Positions 36,237-44,921 of a stretch of 64,000 bases of DNA are shown here, one piece after another. Every line of letters begins with the position of its first letter. Position 1 is the stretch's first letter. The notes under the pieces are model-generated. The model did not search any database and was not told the origin of the DNA. It saw only the letters and a list, made by a program, of their open reading frames with translations. Where the stretch lies: NCBI GenBank assembly GCA_002734085.1, contig NVXV01000002.1:234894-298893 (forward strand), read 5' to 3'. Position numbers and translations under genes: made by a program. Source of the stretch: Fluviicola sp. GTDB lineage: Bacteria > Bacteroidota > Bacteroidia > Flavobacteriales_D > Crocinitomicaceae.

Positions 36237-36280
36237 ACTACTTGAAGGTCTATTATACGAACTATAGACCTTCAAGTAGT
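36237..36280. repeat. Perfect 17-bp hairpin between convergent operons
   Basis: Arms ACTACTTGAAGGTCTAT (36237-36253) and its exact complement (36264-36280) around a 10-base loop. It lies 18 bases after the stop of the minus gene ending at 36298 and has no T run on either side. Possibly a 3'-end stabiliser or a terminator of a different type. Confidence 0.7.
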
Positions 36281-36297
36281 TATTGAAAAAAATAAAA

Positions 36298-36852
36298 TTA
36301 TTGTTTTTCAAACATTGACATGTCGCCAGTTTTCATCTGATGGTACCCTTTCGTAAGATAGGCTAGCAAAATACGCATCGTGTCAAAAGCATTTTCAGTC
36401 TCTGCTCCAATTTCTTTTTGCTGTAGACGCATCAAGAATTTCATGTAAAGCGCTCTAAAGCAAACTTCCACCAAATGCATATCTTTTAAATCACTTTTTT
36501 GACGAAAAGCCTCAATGTTGTCTTCAGCAGCTTCAAGCAAATCTTTATATTTTTTATCCTCTACAACATTCAATAGTGTGTTGTGTAAATAGATCATTTC
36601 AGTCATCACTTCACCTAAGCGGTGGATGTGTCCAGAACGTTCTAATCCTCGTGATTTCATTTCACGAATAATTTCTTCATACCATTTGACAGCTTCTTCC
36701 TCAAAGGATTCACTCTTGACTTGAGGTTTAACAATTTTTTCTCGAATTGTATCTATGTTAAATTGATATGCACGAATCAAATCTTCCAACTGATACATGT
36801 ATATAACGTATTCAGCAATGTTTGAACGCTCTTTTTCTTGTGCTATGTACAT
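36298..36852 (-). CDS. DUF4924 family protein
   Basis: 184 residues, all helical, no signal peptide. The N-terminus IAQEKERSNIAEYVIYMYQLEDLIRA matches the DUF4924 family of Bacteroidota as I recall it. Function is unknown. It is the last gene of a minus-strand run with the OmpH-like lipoprotein (23 bases upstream) and a hypothetical protein. Confidence 0.75.
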   Translation of the reverse strand: MYIAQEKERSNIAEYVIYMYQLEDLIRAYQFNIDTIREKIVKPQVKSESFEEEAVKWYEEIIREMKSRGLERSGHIHRLGEVMTEMIYLHNTLLNVVEDKKYKDLLEAAEDNIEAFRQKSDLKDMHLVEVCFRALYMKFLMRLQQKEIGAETENAFDTMRILLAYLTKGYHQMKTGDMSMFEKQ

Positions 36853-36875
36853 ATCTAATTCCCTTCTAATCTATT

Positions 36876-37550
36876 TTATTTACCTAATCCTTTGTTTAGC
36901 TCCTCTTCGTCCATAGATTCAACATCTTCTTCGAATCCACTTCTTAACTCTTCTTCACGCTTATTTAAAAACTTAATAAAATCAGCTGTTACATCGAAAG
37001 CATCAGATATGTATGTGATCTGCCCACCTTTTTGATAGAAATACAATAAGTCAATTCCTTTTTTCTCAGAAAATTCACGTCCCGCTTCAGAGATTTTATT
37101 CATTAAAGCAGTTTGGTATTGAAGAGATTCTTGTTGTAGTTCCCCACCTCTTTGTTGCTCAAATTGCTGAATGGCTTGTTGTTTTTGCATTGCAGCTTTT
37201 TGGATATCATCTAATTCATAGCCTGTGATCTCACCAGCATCCATTCTTTTTTGAATATCTGCCTCGTATTGTCTATAGCTTCTGATTTTCAATTCTAAAT
37301 CCTTTTGAAACGCAATTTCTTTTGCTTTTAACATGGAGTCAATTTCTCTGTAGAAGTTGAATTGAGTAGCAATACTATCTTGAAGATAATAGGCAATTGC
37401 AATTCCAGTTGAATCATTTCCCATTTGTCTTTTTGCAACTGGTGTTGTTTCATCTGTGTCATCTTCCGTTGAATTATTTTTATCTCCACAAGAAGTGATA
37501 AGAAGAATTGGTAGTATACCTATAACTAAAAATGTAATTAACTTTTTCAT
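36876..37550 (-). CDS. OmpH/Skp-like lipoprotein
   Basis: 224 residues from ATG 37548-37550; the frame runs on to 37658 but that part lacks signal features. MKKLITFLVIGILPILLITSC gives a lipoprotein signal with Cys21. The mature chain has the OmpH pattern: IAYYLQDSIATQFNFYREID, a long coiled coil rich in Q/K/E (about 75-170) and a final strand region LLYFYQKGGQITYIS. Skp/OmpH proteins are periplasmic chaperones for outer-membrane proteins; a lipid anchor would hold this one to a membrane. The C-terminal tail is acidic. Confidence 0.75.
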   Translation of the reverse strand: MKKLITFLVIGILPILLITSCGDKNNSTEDDTDETTPVAKRQMGNDSTGIAIAYYLQDSIATQFNFYREIDSMLKAKEIAFQKDLELKIRSYRQYEADIQKRMDAGEITGYELDDIQKAAMQKQQAIQQFEQQRGGELQQESLQYQTALMNKISEAGREFSEKKGIDLLYFYQKGGQITYISDAFDVTADFIKFLNKREEELRSGFEEDVESMDEEELNKGLGK

Positions 37551-37560
37551 GTTTAATTTA

Positions 37561-37938
37561 TTAATTGTTTTGTGTAATATTTTTGTTTTTAAAAGATTGC
37601 TCCCAATCTTCTCGCATTGAAATGAATCTTTTGACACATCCTGCCAGAAAATCTTCATTTACCATATTTTTAACATCATCAAGTCCCATGACGTCCAACT
37701 CACCTATTTTGAAACTTTGTTCAAATTGTCCTAACTCAACTTTGACAATATATTTAGCATTATAGCTGAAAATTTGAATTTTTAATCTTGGATGTGGTAT
37801 TTCATGAATTACTCTCATGCTGCAAATTTGATAAAATTCTTTCAGATAAGAGTCAATTTTGATGAGAACATCGATACTTTTGATAAAATTAACGCCAATC
37901 TCTACTTTGAATTCCAGATTATTATTAGTCCGACACAA
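37561..37938 (-). CDS. Conserved-looking hypothetical protein
   Basis: 125 residues, soluble, mixed alpha/beta (FKVEIGVNFIKSIDVLIKID; PHPRLKIQIFSYNAKYIVKVELGQ). I recognise no family. The start at 37938 lies just 21 bases from the divergent DUF1853 gene. It ends 10 bases before the OmpH-like lipoprotein and is probably co-transcribed with it. A later ATG near residue 41 would give a shorter product. Confidence 0.55.
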   Translation of the reverse strand: MCRTNNNLEFKVEIGVNFIKSIDVLIKIDSYLKEFYQICSMRVIHEIPHPRLKIQIFSYNAKYIVKVELGQFEQSFKIGELDVMGLDDVKNMVNEDFLAGCVKRFISMREDWEQSFKNKNITQNN

Positions 37939-37959
37939 AAAATATTATCTTAGCTATCA

Positions 37960-38835
37960 ATGAATGATGAGAACGATATAGACCATGACAATATATTTCT
38001 TAAGTTACATGACAAGAGTGTAAAAGATCTATATTGGTTATTGTTTTCTAAGTGTCCAATTAATAACCAGCACCCAGAGTTGAGTGAGATTCCATTCTTT
38101 CCTTCTGAAATTCTTGAAGAATGGAGAACAATAGGATGTGATTACTTTCTAAACTTAGATCGATATCCAAATGATTTACACGAGTTTTTAAAACGACCTA
38201 AAAATTCGCGTTTGGGGTTTTATGCAGAAGGATTACTTTCTTTTTTCTTTCAAACATTTTCAGGAATTGAGTTACTAATACAAAACCATCAAATTATTCA
38301 TAAAAAAAAGACCTTGGGAGAAGTAGACTTTATTATTAGATGGAAAGAAAGAGTTTTACATATCGAATGTGCAATTAAGTTTTATTTATTCGATCATTCA
38401 AAAAGTATAAACGATTTGCATAGTTGGATTGGTCCTGCGTGTAAAGATGACTTAGGCAGAAAAATAAAAAAAGTAAGAGAGCATCAGTTACCAATTATTA
38501 ATTCTGCAAAGTGTAAGGATGTTTTAGGCTTGAAAAATATCGAATCATATTTATTTTTGAAAGGAAAACTCTTCGTTAACCAAAAAGTTTCTTGCGATTG
38601 GGTAAATATCAATCTATTAGGGAGATACGATTATTTGAGGGATTTAAGAGAACACTCTGGTTTAAAAGTGTTGATAAAACCTTTTTGGATGAGTAGTCAG
38701 TCTGAAAATAATATAGATACGAATAAAAAGAGTTTTGATACAAAGTATTTATTAAAAAGGGCGGAACTCGTTCAGGAAAAAGGGGCCAAACCGTTTTTTA
38801 TCGCACCTAATGACTGGCCATTCTTAAACGGCTAA
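37960..38835 (+). CDS. DUF1853 family protein (PD-(D/E)XK-like)
   Basis: 291 residues. The segment RLGFYAEGLLSFFFQ, then LGEVDFIIRW and LHIECAIKFYL, follows the DUF1853 pattern, in which E, D and E...K residues resemble a PD-(D/E)XK nuclease core. No biochemical role is known to me. It is a single plus-strand gene whose last 12 bases overlap the convergent SiaC-like gene. Confidence 0.75.
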   Translation: MNDENDIDHDNIFLKLHDKSVKDLYWLLFSKCPINNQHPELSEIPFFPSEILEEWRTIGCDYFLNLDRYPNDLHEFLKRPKNSRLGFYAEGLLSFFFQTFSGIELLIQNHQIIHKKKTLGEVDFIIRWKERVLHIECAIKFYLFDHSKSINDLHSWIGPACKDDLGRKIKKVREHQLPIINSAKCKDVLGLKNIESYLFLKGKLFVNQKVSCDWVNINLLGRYDYLRDLREHSGLKVLIKPFWMSSQSENNIDTNKKSFDTKYLLKRAELVQEKGAKPFFIAPNDWPFLNG

Positions 38836-39222
38836 TTCAAAATTATTTTCAGATTCTACGAACTTAAAAGGAATTTTAACCATACAAGAATAGTCGTTTC
38901 CAGTTTCAAGCATTTCTTCATCACCTTGCGGGTAACGCCACTCAATATTAACTTCAAAGCCAGATTCAATAAGATCATTCATTTTGTGTAACAAGAATAA
39001 AACTGGTTTTGAAGATGAAATATTAAAGTACTCCATATCGAAGATAAAAGTAGTGGTGTTTTTTGGTTCAGTAGAGTATGCATAGAACCATTGTAAAATT
39101 GGCTGCCAATACTCATCAGCATTATCTGGAATTGATCTTCCTTGAATTATCATTTTACCAGTCTCCCCATTGAACGAAACAAATGGTGTTTTAGCTGTAG
39201 CTTGTAACTCTAATTTTTCCAT
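38824..39222 (-). CDS. SiaC-family regulatory phosphoprotein (DUF1987)
   Basis: 132 residues from ATG 39220-39222 (the frame is open back to 39282 without family features). TPFVSFNGETGKMIIQGRSIPDNADEYWQPI and FIFDMEYFNISSSKPVLFLLHKM match the SiaC/DUF1987 family; the T/S of NISSSK is the region phosphorylated in Pseudomonas SiaC. There SiaC is controlled by SiaB kinase and SiaA phosphatase and activates the diguanylate cyclase SiaD. None of those partners is in this window. It overlaps the DUF1853 gene tail to tail by 12 bases. Confidence 0.78.
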   Translation of the reverse strand: MEKLELQATAKTPFVSFNGETGKMIIQGRSIPDNADEYWQPILQWFYAYSTEPKNTTTFIFDMEYFNISSSKPVLFLLHKMNDLIESGFEVNIEWRYPQGDEEMLETGNDYSCMVKIPFKFVESENNFELAV

Positions 39223-39329
39223 TACTATTCTTAAAAGGAGTCCAATATCAAAATTAATTTTGAAAAAAACACCTGATTTCAAAGGAATTTTTTAGAATAA
39301 TCGATAAAGTGTTGATTTTCATCGATGAA

Positions 39330-40160
39330 CTAGTGGGTGTGCTCTAAGTGATACTGAAATAGTGGGTTTATAGCTGATTGGTGAATTTTTTGAACAGCAA
39401 TATTATGCTTAATTAAAGCTCTTTTTAACTCATTATCAAAGTGATATGCAATACTTCCAACGAGACTAATTTCTGAAATGTTGGGTAGAGGTTTAAGTGC
39501 AGTATAGTAATAGTCACTAAATGCGGAATCTAAAATTCTTTGTATGGCTATTTCGTTTGAGTATTTTTTTGCTATATGTGTTAAGCTAGCAACTACTTTT
39601 CGTCCATCTGGTTTATAGACTCGATGAATGATATCTTTTTCAGGTAAGAAACTACTTTCTACTTCTGTGTTGATATAAGCTGGAAGTTCGCTGTTGAAAT
39701 ATGCGTTGAGTAAGCGTTTGCCAATATCAAATCCACTTCCTTCATCACCAATAAGATGTCCTAATCCAGAAGTTAGTTTAGTGATTTTTTGACCATCAAA
39801 CTGTGCTGCTACAGCCCCTGTACCCAAAATCCCAATATATCCTGAGTTATTTCCCAGAAGTGCTAAGCAAGCACCTTTAAGGTCTGTCTCAACCTGCACC
39901 TTTTTGAATCCATGAGAATTGAATAACTCTATTATTGTTTCTTTGCCTTTTTGTTTTTCACATCCAGCACCATAAAAATAGACGGGTAAATCAGTGAAAT
40001 CTTTTTTTTTAGCATTTATGAAATCACTAAAAACGCCTCTTTTATTTGAATCAATTTCTCGTGGGTGTAAACCGACAGTTTCAACAAACTTTGCCGTCGA
40101 GATATCTTTCTCCAAATAGGCCCAAGTTGATTTTGTTCCGCCACTTTCGATAACAATCAT
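39330..40160 (-). CDS. BadF/BadG-type ATPase, N-acetylglucosamine kinase-like
   Basis: 276 residues. ASKHA-fold phosphotransferase motifs: VIESGGTKSTWAYLE at the N-terminus (phosphate-1), GILGTGAVAAQFDG (phosphate-2) and GLGHLIGDEGSGFDIGKRLL. The closest functional relatives are GlcNAc and glucosamine kinases, which would act in amino-sugar or peptidoglycan recycling. It lies 12 bases after the outer-membrane protein gene and is the last gene of the tag operon. Confidence 0.82.
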   Translation of the reverse strand: MIVIESGGTKSTWAYLEKDISTAKFVETVGLHPREIDSNKRGVFSDFINAKKKDFTDLPVYFYGAGCEKQKGKETIIELFNSHGFKKVQVETDLKGACLALLGNNSGYIGILGTGAVAAQFDGQKITKLTSGLGHLIGDEGSGFDIGKRLLNAYFNSELPAYINTEVESSFLPEKDIIHRVYKPDGRKVVASLTHIAKKYSNEIAIQRILDSAFSDYYYTALKPLPNISEISLVGSIAYHFDNELKRALIKHNIAVQKIHQSAINPLFQYHLEHTH

Positions 40161-40172
40161 AAAGCAATAGGA

Positions 40173-40847
40173 TTAATACCAGTCAAATCGATAAGCTAAA
40201 TTGAATGAAAGTGACAACGGAGAAATTTCATTCCCCAAAACTACCGCTGGATCATAGAGTCTGGATATCAGATCAATAGCGAGATCAAAGACTATTGCTC
40301 CTCGATAAGGAAGTTGATATTTTGCTCCAAAATTACCACCGAAACTAAATAATAAAGCGTAGGCTTTAGTGTTTGGAACAACATAATTGTTTGGGTCAAT
40401 AGATAACCCAGTTAAATCAACTTCATTGGAGTAATTACTAATAATTCCCTTTAAGTGTCCACCTCCGTATAATGAAAATCCAGCATCATAAGTGTTAATA
40501 AAATAGATACGAGTTCCTCCATCAATAGAAAAGTAGGTTGTTTTTTCAACTGATCTTAAATTATCAATAACGCTTGGAGAAACTCCTTGATTAAAAGCTT
40601 CTTCAGTTGTCTGAATAGAACCATTGTTAGATATGAATTTTTGTGGCAGCATTAAGGTTGGTCGTATATAAAAAGTATTTACTTCAGTTCGAGGAGTCTC
40701 GTAATAGACGTTCAACCCGTATCTCGTTATATCGATTCCTGCACCATGTAGTGTACTAATACCACCGCCAACACTGTACTGACTAAAAGTGAGTGTAGAG
40801 ATTGTCGCAAAAACAACCAACATCAATATTTTTATTTTACTTTCCAT
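40173..40847 (-). CDS. Hypothetical outer-membrane beta-barrel protein
   Basis: 224 residues with signal peptide (IKILMLVVFATISTLTFSQ). The mature part has alternating strands (RYGLNVYYETP, TYFSIDGGTRIYF, SLSFNLAYRFDWY) and an aromatic C-terminus, so an outer-membrane barrel of perhaps 8-10 strands is likely. The family is not recognised. It overlaps the 3' end of tag by 16 bases. Confidence 0.65.
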   Translation of the reverse strand: MESKIKILMLVVFATISTLTFSQYSVGGGISTLHGAGIDITRYGLNVYYETPRTEVNTFYIRPTLMLPQKFISNNGSIQTTEEAFNQGVSPSVIDNLRSVEKTTYFSIDGGTRIYFINTYDAGFSLYGGGHLKGIISNYSNEVDLTGLSIDPNNYVVPNTKAYALLFSFGGNFGAKYQLPYRGAIVFDLAIDLISRLYDPAVVLGNEISPLSLSFNLAYRFDWY

Positions 40848-41374
40848 TTTGGCTCTAATTTAATTATTTCTTTATAAATCTCACAACTTTTGTCATGTGA
40901 TCCTTTTAAATATCCTGTACTCATTAAAAACTCCTCTACAATTAAACCGCCAGTAAACTTGAATTTTTTCTTAAATAATGATGTCCACTCTTTTAGATCT
41001 TTACCGTTATTTAAATCTAACCATTTTTTAAAAGATCCAAATTCTTTTTTAATCTCCTTTACAGTATTGGCATTGTGGATTACTGCTTCAATCTTTAATT
41101 TATTTCTAATGATACCAACATTATTCATTAACTCTTCAATTTTTGAAGCTTTATAACAAGCGATTTCATCAATATTAAAATTGTTAAAAGCTTCTCTAAA
41201 ATTTCGCTCCTTCTTTAGAATGATTAACCAATTCAATCCAGCCTGATTAATTTCAAGTATTAATCTTCCAAATAATTCATTATCATCCTCAATTGGAAAG
41301 CCATAATGATTGTCATGGTAAATCCGATGAGGGTGACTTTCGTCTAAATCTTTTGTAAATTCGCAATATGACAT
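40832..41374 (-). CDS. tag: DNA-3-methyladenine glycosylase I
   Basis: 180 residues. It excises 3-methyladenine from alkylated DNA (base excision repair). The zinc snap is complete: Cys4 and His20 at the N-terminus, His160 and Cys164 at the C-terminus, with the same spacing as in E. coli Tag. The YHDNHYG motif and the catalytic-region Glu of LILEINQAGLNW are present. It is followed, with overlap, by an outer-membrane protein and a kinase, which have no obvious link to repair. Confidence 0.92.
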   Translation of the reverse strand: MSYCEFTKDLDESHPHRIYHDNHYGFPIEDDNELFGRLILEINQAGLNWLIILKKERNFREAFNNFNIDEIACYKASKIEELMNNVGIIRNKLKIEAVIHNANTVKEIKKEFGSFKKWLDLNNGKDLKEWTSLFKKKFKFTGGLIVEEFLMSTGYLKGSHDKSCEIYKEIIKLEPKWKVK

Positions 41375-41427
41375 CTTATATATTAACGAGTAAAAATGGA
41401 AAAAAGTTGTAATTAATAAAAAAAATT

Positions 41428-42033
41428 ATGTCAAATATTTTTGAGTTTAAAGGTTTTAAACCGGTAATTGCCTCGTCTAGTTATATACACCCGAATGCCA
41501 CCGTAACTGGAAACGTTATTATAGGAGAAGATGTATATGTTGGTCCTGGTGCAGCTATCCGCGGTGATTGGGGAGGAATAATTATTGAAGATGGATGTAA
41601 TGTCCAAGAGAATTGTACTATACATATGTTTCCTGGAACAACAGTAAGATTAAAAAAATCGGCACATATAGGGCATGGAGCGATAATACACGGAGCAACG
41701 ATTGGTGAGAATTGTCTCGTTGGAATGAACAGTGTAGTTATGGATGATGTAATTATTGGTGATGAATGTGTTGTAGGCGCATTAAGTTTTGTTCCAGCAA
41801 AAATGACCATTCCAAATCGGAGTTTAGTTATTGGCAATCCAGCAAAAATAGTTAAGAAGGTTAGTCAAGAAATGATAGATTGGAAATCGAAAGGTACAGC
41901 ACTTTATCAAGCTTTACCAAGTGAATGTTATGATAGTCTAAAGCCTTGTGAACCATTGAGGAAAGTTGAAAAAAATCGTCCAAAGCAAGAAGAAATGTAT
42001 TCCACTTGGGAGAAAATTAAAGAAAACCAGTGA
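41428..42033 (+). CDS. Gamma-carbonic anhydrase-like hexapeptide protein (PaaY/CaiE type)
   Basis: 201 residues. A left-handed beta-helix built from hexapeptide repeats (VTGNVIIGEDVYVGPGAAIRGDWG, IIHGATIGENCLVGMNSVVMDDVIIG) with histidines (IHMFPG, HIGHGAIIHG) placed as the metal ligands of gamma-carbonic anhydrases, then a helical C-terminal tail. Length and tail match PaaY, a thioesterase-like protein of phenylacetate breakdown, but no paa genes are near. Activity is uncertain. Confidence 0.8.
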   Translation: MSNIFEFKGFKPVIASSSYIHPNATVTGNVIIGEDVYVGPGAAIRGDWGGIIIEDGCNVQENCTIHMFPGTTVRLKKSAHIGHGAIIHGATIGENCLVGMNSVVMDDVIIGDECVVGALSFVPAKMTIPNRSLVIGNPAKIVKKVSQEMIDWKSKGTALYQALPSECYDSLKPCEPLRKVEKNRPKQEEMYSTWEKIKENQ

Positions 42034-42081
42034 TTTCTGTATTTATTTTAAGCAATGAATGGCGATTTCAAATAAAATGTC

Positions 42082-42089
42082 TACTTTTG
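42082..42089 (+). promoter_or_regulatory. -7 box of the rpsP operon
   Basis: TACTTTTG, an exact TAnnTTTG, 59 bases before the rpsP ATG. No typical -33 element is seen; the leader would be about 53 bases and could be regulatory. Confidence 0.35.
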
Positions 42090-42148
42090 CCCTTCAATTA
42101 AAAATTTACTTATTAATCGGGGTTTCGCACTCCAACCAATAAAACATT

Positions 42149-42898
42149 ATGGCAACAAAAATTAGATTGCAAAGACACGGTAAAAAAGGTTATCCATTTT
42201 ACCACGTAGTAGTAGCAGATTCTCGTTCTAAAAGAGATGGACGATTTATCGAAAAACTAGGGACTTACAACCCAAATACAAATCCAGCGACAATTGATAT
42301 TAACTTTGATCAAACCCTTCACTGGGTGTCAGTTGGTGCAGAAATGTCTGATACGGCTAGAGCTATTTTATCTTACAAAGGTGTTCTTTACAAGAATCAC
42401 TTGATGAGAGGATTAAATAAAGGAGCTTTAACTGAAGCAGCTGTTGAAAAGAAGTTTGAAGCTTGGATGAAAGAGAAAGATGCTAAAATCGCTGCTAAAA
42501 GTGATGGTTTGTTGACTTCTTCTCAAAAAGCTGAAAAAGAAAGATTGGCTGCAGAGAAAGCTAAAAGTGATGCTCGTGCTGCTGATATAGCTGCTAAAAA
42601 CACACCTGAAGTAGAAGAGCCAGCTGCAGAAGCAGAGACAACTGAAGCAACTTCGGAAGCAGAAACAAAAGAAGAGGCTCCTAAAGCGGAGACTAAGGAA
42701 GAAGAAGCTAAGGAGGAGACTCCAAAAGCTGAAGCTAAAGAGGCAGAGGAAGCCCCAAAGGGAGAAGTGAAGCCTGAAGAAGAAGCACCAGAAGCTAAAA
42801 CAGCTGAGGAAGCTCCAAAAGGAGAGGTGAAAGCAGAAGAAACTCCAAAAGCTGGAGATGAAAAAGAAAAAGAAGACAAAGAGAAATCTGCTGAATAA
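42149..42898 (+). CDS. rpsP: 30S ribosomal protein S16 with long acidic tail
   Basis: 249 residues. Residues 1-90 are an ordinary S16 ([35 protein letters not shown]), a small-subunit assembly protein. Bacteroidota S16 often has an extension; here residues 90-155 are helical and 155-249 form a low-complexity tail of E, K, A, P and T with loose repeats such as EEAPKGEVK (twice). The tail is unusually long and acidic for a ribosomal protein. It heads an operon with rimM (16 bases on) and a tRNA methyltransferase. Confidence 0.93.
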   Translation: MATKIRLQRHGKKGYPFYHVVVADSRSKRDGRFIEKLGTYNPNTNPATIDINFDQTLHWVSVGAEMSDTARAILSYKGVLYKNHLMRGLNKGALTEAAVEKKFEAWMKEKDAKIAAKSDGLLTSSQKAEKERLAAEKAKSDARAADIAAKNTPEVEEPAAEAETTEATSEAETKEEAPKAETKEEEAKEETPKAEAKEAEEAPKGEVKPEEEAPEAKTAEEAPKGEVKAEETPKAGDEKEKEDKEKSAE

Positions 42899-42914
42899 TT
42901 AGTTTCTAGAAGAA

Positions 42915-43445
42915 ATGAACAAAGCAGATTGCTTTAATTTAGGTTATGTAGCGAAACTTCACGGATTTAAAGGTGAGGTTTCGCTTTTTTTTGATGTTAC
43001 AACTCCTGAAGAGTACGGATCGCTTGATGCGGTATTTATTGATGTTAACGGTATGCTTACTCCGTTTTTTATTGAACGAATTAAATTGCGAGCAAAAGGC
43101 TTTGCTCAAGTAAAACTCGAAGGGGTTGATGATGAAAGCCAGGCCAAACCCCTATTAAGAAAAGATATTTACCTACCTTTAGAAATATTACCAAAATTGT
43201 CGGGCACGAATTTCTACGATCATGAAGTTATAGATTACCTGGTTGTTGATGAAAAGTTTGGTGAGGTAGGTAGAATTGTTCAAATTGTAGATTACAAGGT
43301 TAATCCGCTCATTCAAATCAAGAATAGAGACAAAGAGGTTCTTCTACCACTTATTGAAGGGTTAGTTACTAAGTTAGATCGAGAAAGTAAAACTATGCAG
43401 GTCAACGCTCCCGACGGGTTGATTGAACTCTATCTTGCGGATTAG
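42915..43445 (+). CDS. rimM: Ribosome maturation factor RimM
   Basis: 176 residues, the usual length. RimM helps assemble the 30S head around S19. N-terminal RimM domain: LGYVAKLHGFKGEVSLFF; C-terminal PRC-barrel: YDHEVIDYLVVDEKFGEVGRI and LLPLIEGLV. It directly follows rpsP, as in most bacteria, and its stop is adjacent to the methyltransferase start. Confidence 0.93.
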   Translation: MNKADCFNLGYVAKLHGFKGEVSLFFDVTTPEEYGSLDAVFIDVNGMLTPFFIERIKLRAKGFAQVKLEGVDDESQAKPLLRKDIYLPLEILPKLSGTNFYDHEVIDYLVVDEKFGEVGRIVQIVDYKVNPLIQIKNRDKEVLLPLIEGLVTKLDRESKTMQVNAPDGLIELYLAD

Positions 43446-44153
43446 ATGTCTGTATTTAAATTTAAAAAATTTGATATTGAACAGCAGGGGTGCGCTCAAA
43501 AGGTTGGGACGGACTCAATGGTTTTAGGTGCTTTCGCAGAGTACAAAGACCCCGAAAGAATATTGGATATCGGCACGGGAAATGGTGTTATCGCATTAAT
43601 GATGGCTCAAAAATTTAGAAATGCTGAAATCACAGGCGTTGAAATTCAAAAGGAATGTGCTGAGTTAGCTCATTATAACTTCGATAACTCTCGGTTCAAA
43701 GATCGAGTATGTGTTTTAAATGCTGATGTTAATAATTGTGTCTTTACGAAAAAATTTGATTTGATTATTTCGAATCCACCATTTTTTGAAAATGCTACGG
43801 AGTCTTCTAGAATTGAAAGAACTACAGCACGTCATCAGACAACCTTGAATTTATTTCAACTAATGTACTTCGCTAAAAATAATTTGAATGTCCAAGGAGC
43901 GATTTGGTTGATTGTTCCACAAGAAAGTACTAAAAAGTTAATGGATTATTCAAATGAATCTGGTTTAGTATTAACAAAAAGAATTAAGGTCTTGGGTAAG
44001 CCTACTCATCACAAAAGAGATATATTGGTTTTCGTTAAAACCAATATTGTTTCAAGTTGTACAAGTCGATCTTTTGTTATTCGAGACTCAGAAGGTAATT
44101 ACACAGAAGAATACAAAACTAAGACGATTGATTTCCATCATTCTCGACTATGA
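43446..44153 (+). CDS. tRNA1(Val) (adenine-37-N6)-methyltransferase-like
   Basis: 235 residues. SAM-dependent methyltransferase: GTDSMVLGAFAE, SAM-binding LDIGTGNGVIALMMAQ and the N6-adenine motif DLIISNPPFFENA. Its length and start (FKFKKFDIEQQGCAQKVGTDS) match TrmN6/YfiC, which methylates A37 of tRNA-Val. No gap separates it from rimM. It overlaps the convergent membrane protein gene by 35 bases. Confidence 0.88.
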   Translation: MSVFKFKKFDIEQQGCAQKVGTDSMVLGAFAEYKDPERILDIGTGNGVIALMMAQKFRNAEITGVEIQKECAELAHYNFDNSRFKDRVCVLNADVNNCVFTKKFDLIISNPPFFENATESSRIERTTARHQTTLNLFQLMYFAKNNLNVQGAIWLIVPQESTKKLMDYSNESGLVLTKRIKVLGKPTHHKRDILVFVKTNIVSSCTSRSFVIRDSEGNYTEEYKTKTIDFHHSRL

Positions 44154-44700
44154 CCTTATTATAAGGAAACCAATAGAAGTAGATCATATAGGAGGTTTGG
44201 ATTAGCATAAAAATAATTATTCCTAGTAGGTACCCAGAATAATTTTCGTGGCCAATGCAGTTTCCATAAACTGAAAGAGTCAAAAGCATATTAATAATTG
44301 ATAGGATGGAATTTCTATTTCTGTATAGAGATTGATGGTATATTAATTGAAGTAGAGTAGCGATAATAATAAAGAGCGGAATGATCGGAACTAAATCGTA
44401 CCTGTCGAAGCGATAGTTGTTCAAGGCAACCTCTATTGCTCCAATTGAGCTAAAGCCTATACCGTAACCAGTTACAATGTTGTACTTTAAAGCAGGAAAC
44501 AAGCCTTTTTTAGGTTCTTTTTTTTCTTCCAATACTTTTTCTGAGAATTTAATAGCCTGATTGGCAATTGTTCCCCAATTACTATCTAAAAGCTGGTCTT
44601 TTAAATACTCAATCGCAGTTTCTGTTGAATTGTTATTTTGAACTTTAAATAGTGGTAATGTTAATGAGAGCGCGAGTAGAATTGAAAAGATTATTCTCAT
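44119..44700 (-). CDS. Hypothetical membrane protein
   Basis: 193 residues. N-terminal hydrophobic segment (signal or anchor), a ~75-residue polar part, then three or four predicted transmembrane helices (VPIIPLFIIIATLLQLIYH; SIINMLLTLSVYG; LLGIIIFMLIQTSYMIYFYWF). No family is recognised. It is a single gene overlapping the methyltransferase gene tail to tail by 35 bases. Confidence 0.6.
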   Translation of the reverse strand: MRIIFSILLALSLTLPLFKVQNNNSTETAIEYLKDQLLDSNWGTIANQAIKFSEKVLEEKKEPKKGLFPALKYNIVTGYGIGFSSIGAIEVALNNYRFDRYDLVPIIPLFIIIATLLQLIYHQSLYRNRNSILSIINMLLTLSVYGNCIGHENYSGYLLGIIIFMLIQTSYMIYFYWFPYNKVIVENDGNQSS

Positions 44701-44921
44701 ATCATGATTTTTAATTGAATCAAATATAACAGTTTGGTATTGTTTTTAATTTAATGATTTTAATCAATTTCTAAAAACTGTATGCTTATAAGTGGCTATA
44801 ATACAGGTTTCTGAGGTGTTCAACACTTATCAACAGCTCTGTGTTATCTAAAATATTTGTTAAATTTTATTGTAGTACTCAGTATTTGTTAATTTTAGCA
44901 GCAATATTAAAAAATATAATT

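Noticed and set aside
42523..42879. 118-codon minus-strand open frame
   Set aside because: It mirrors the low-complexity rpsP tail; a serine/alanine-rich antisense product is expected from GAA/GCT-rich codons.
44829..44851. TTATCAACA resembling a DnaA box
   Set aside because: A single imperfect match, with no cluster of boxes, no dnaA/dnaN/recF genes and no evident skew change that can be judged by eye.
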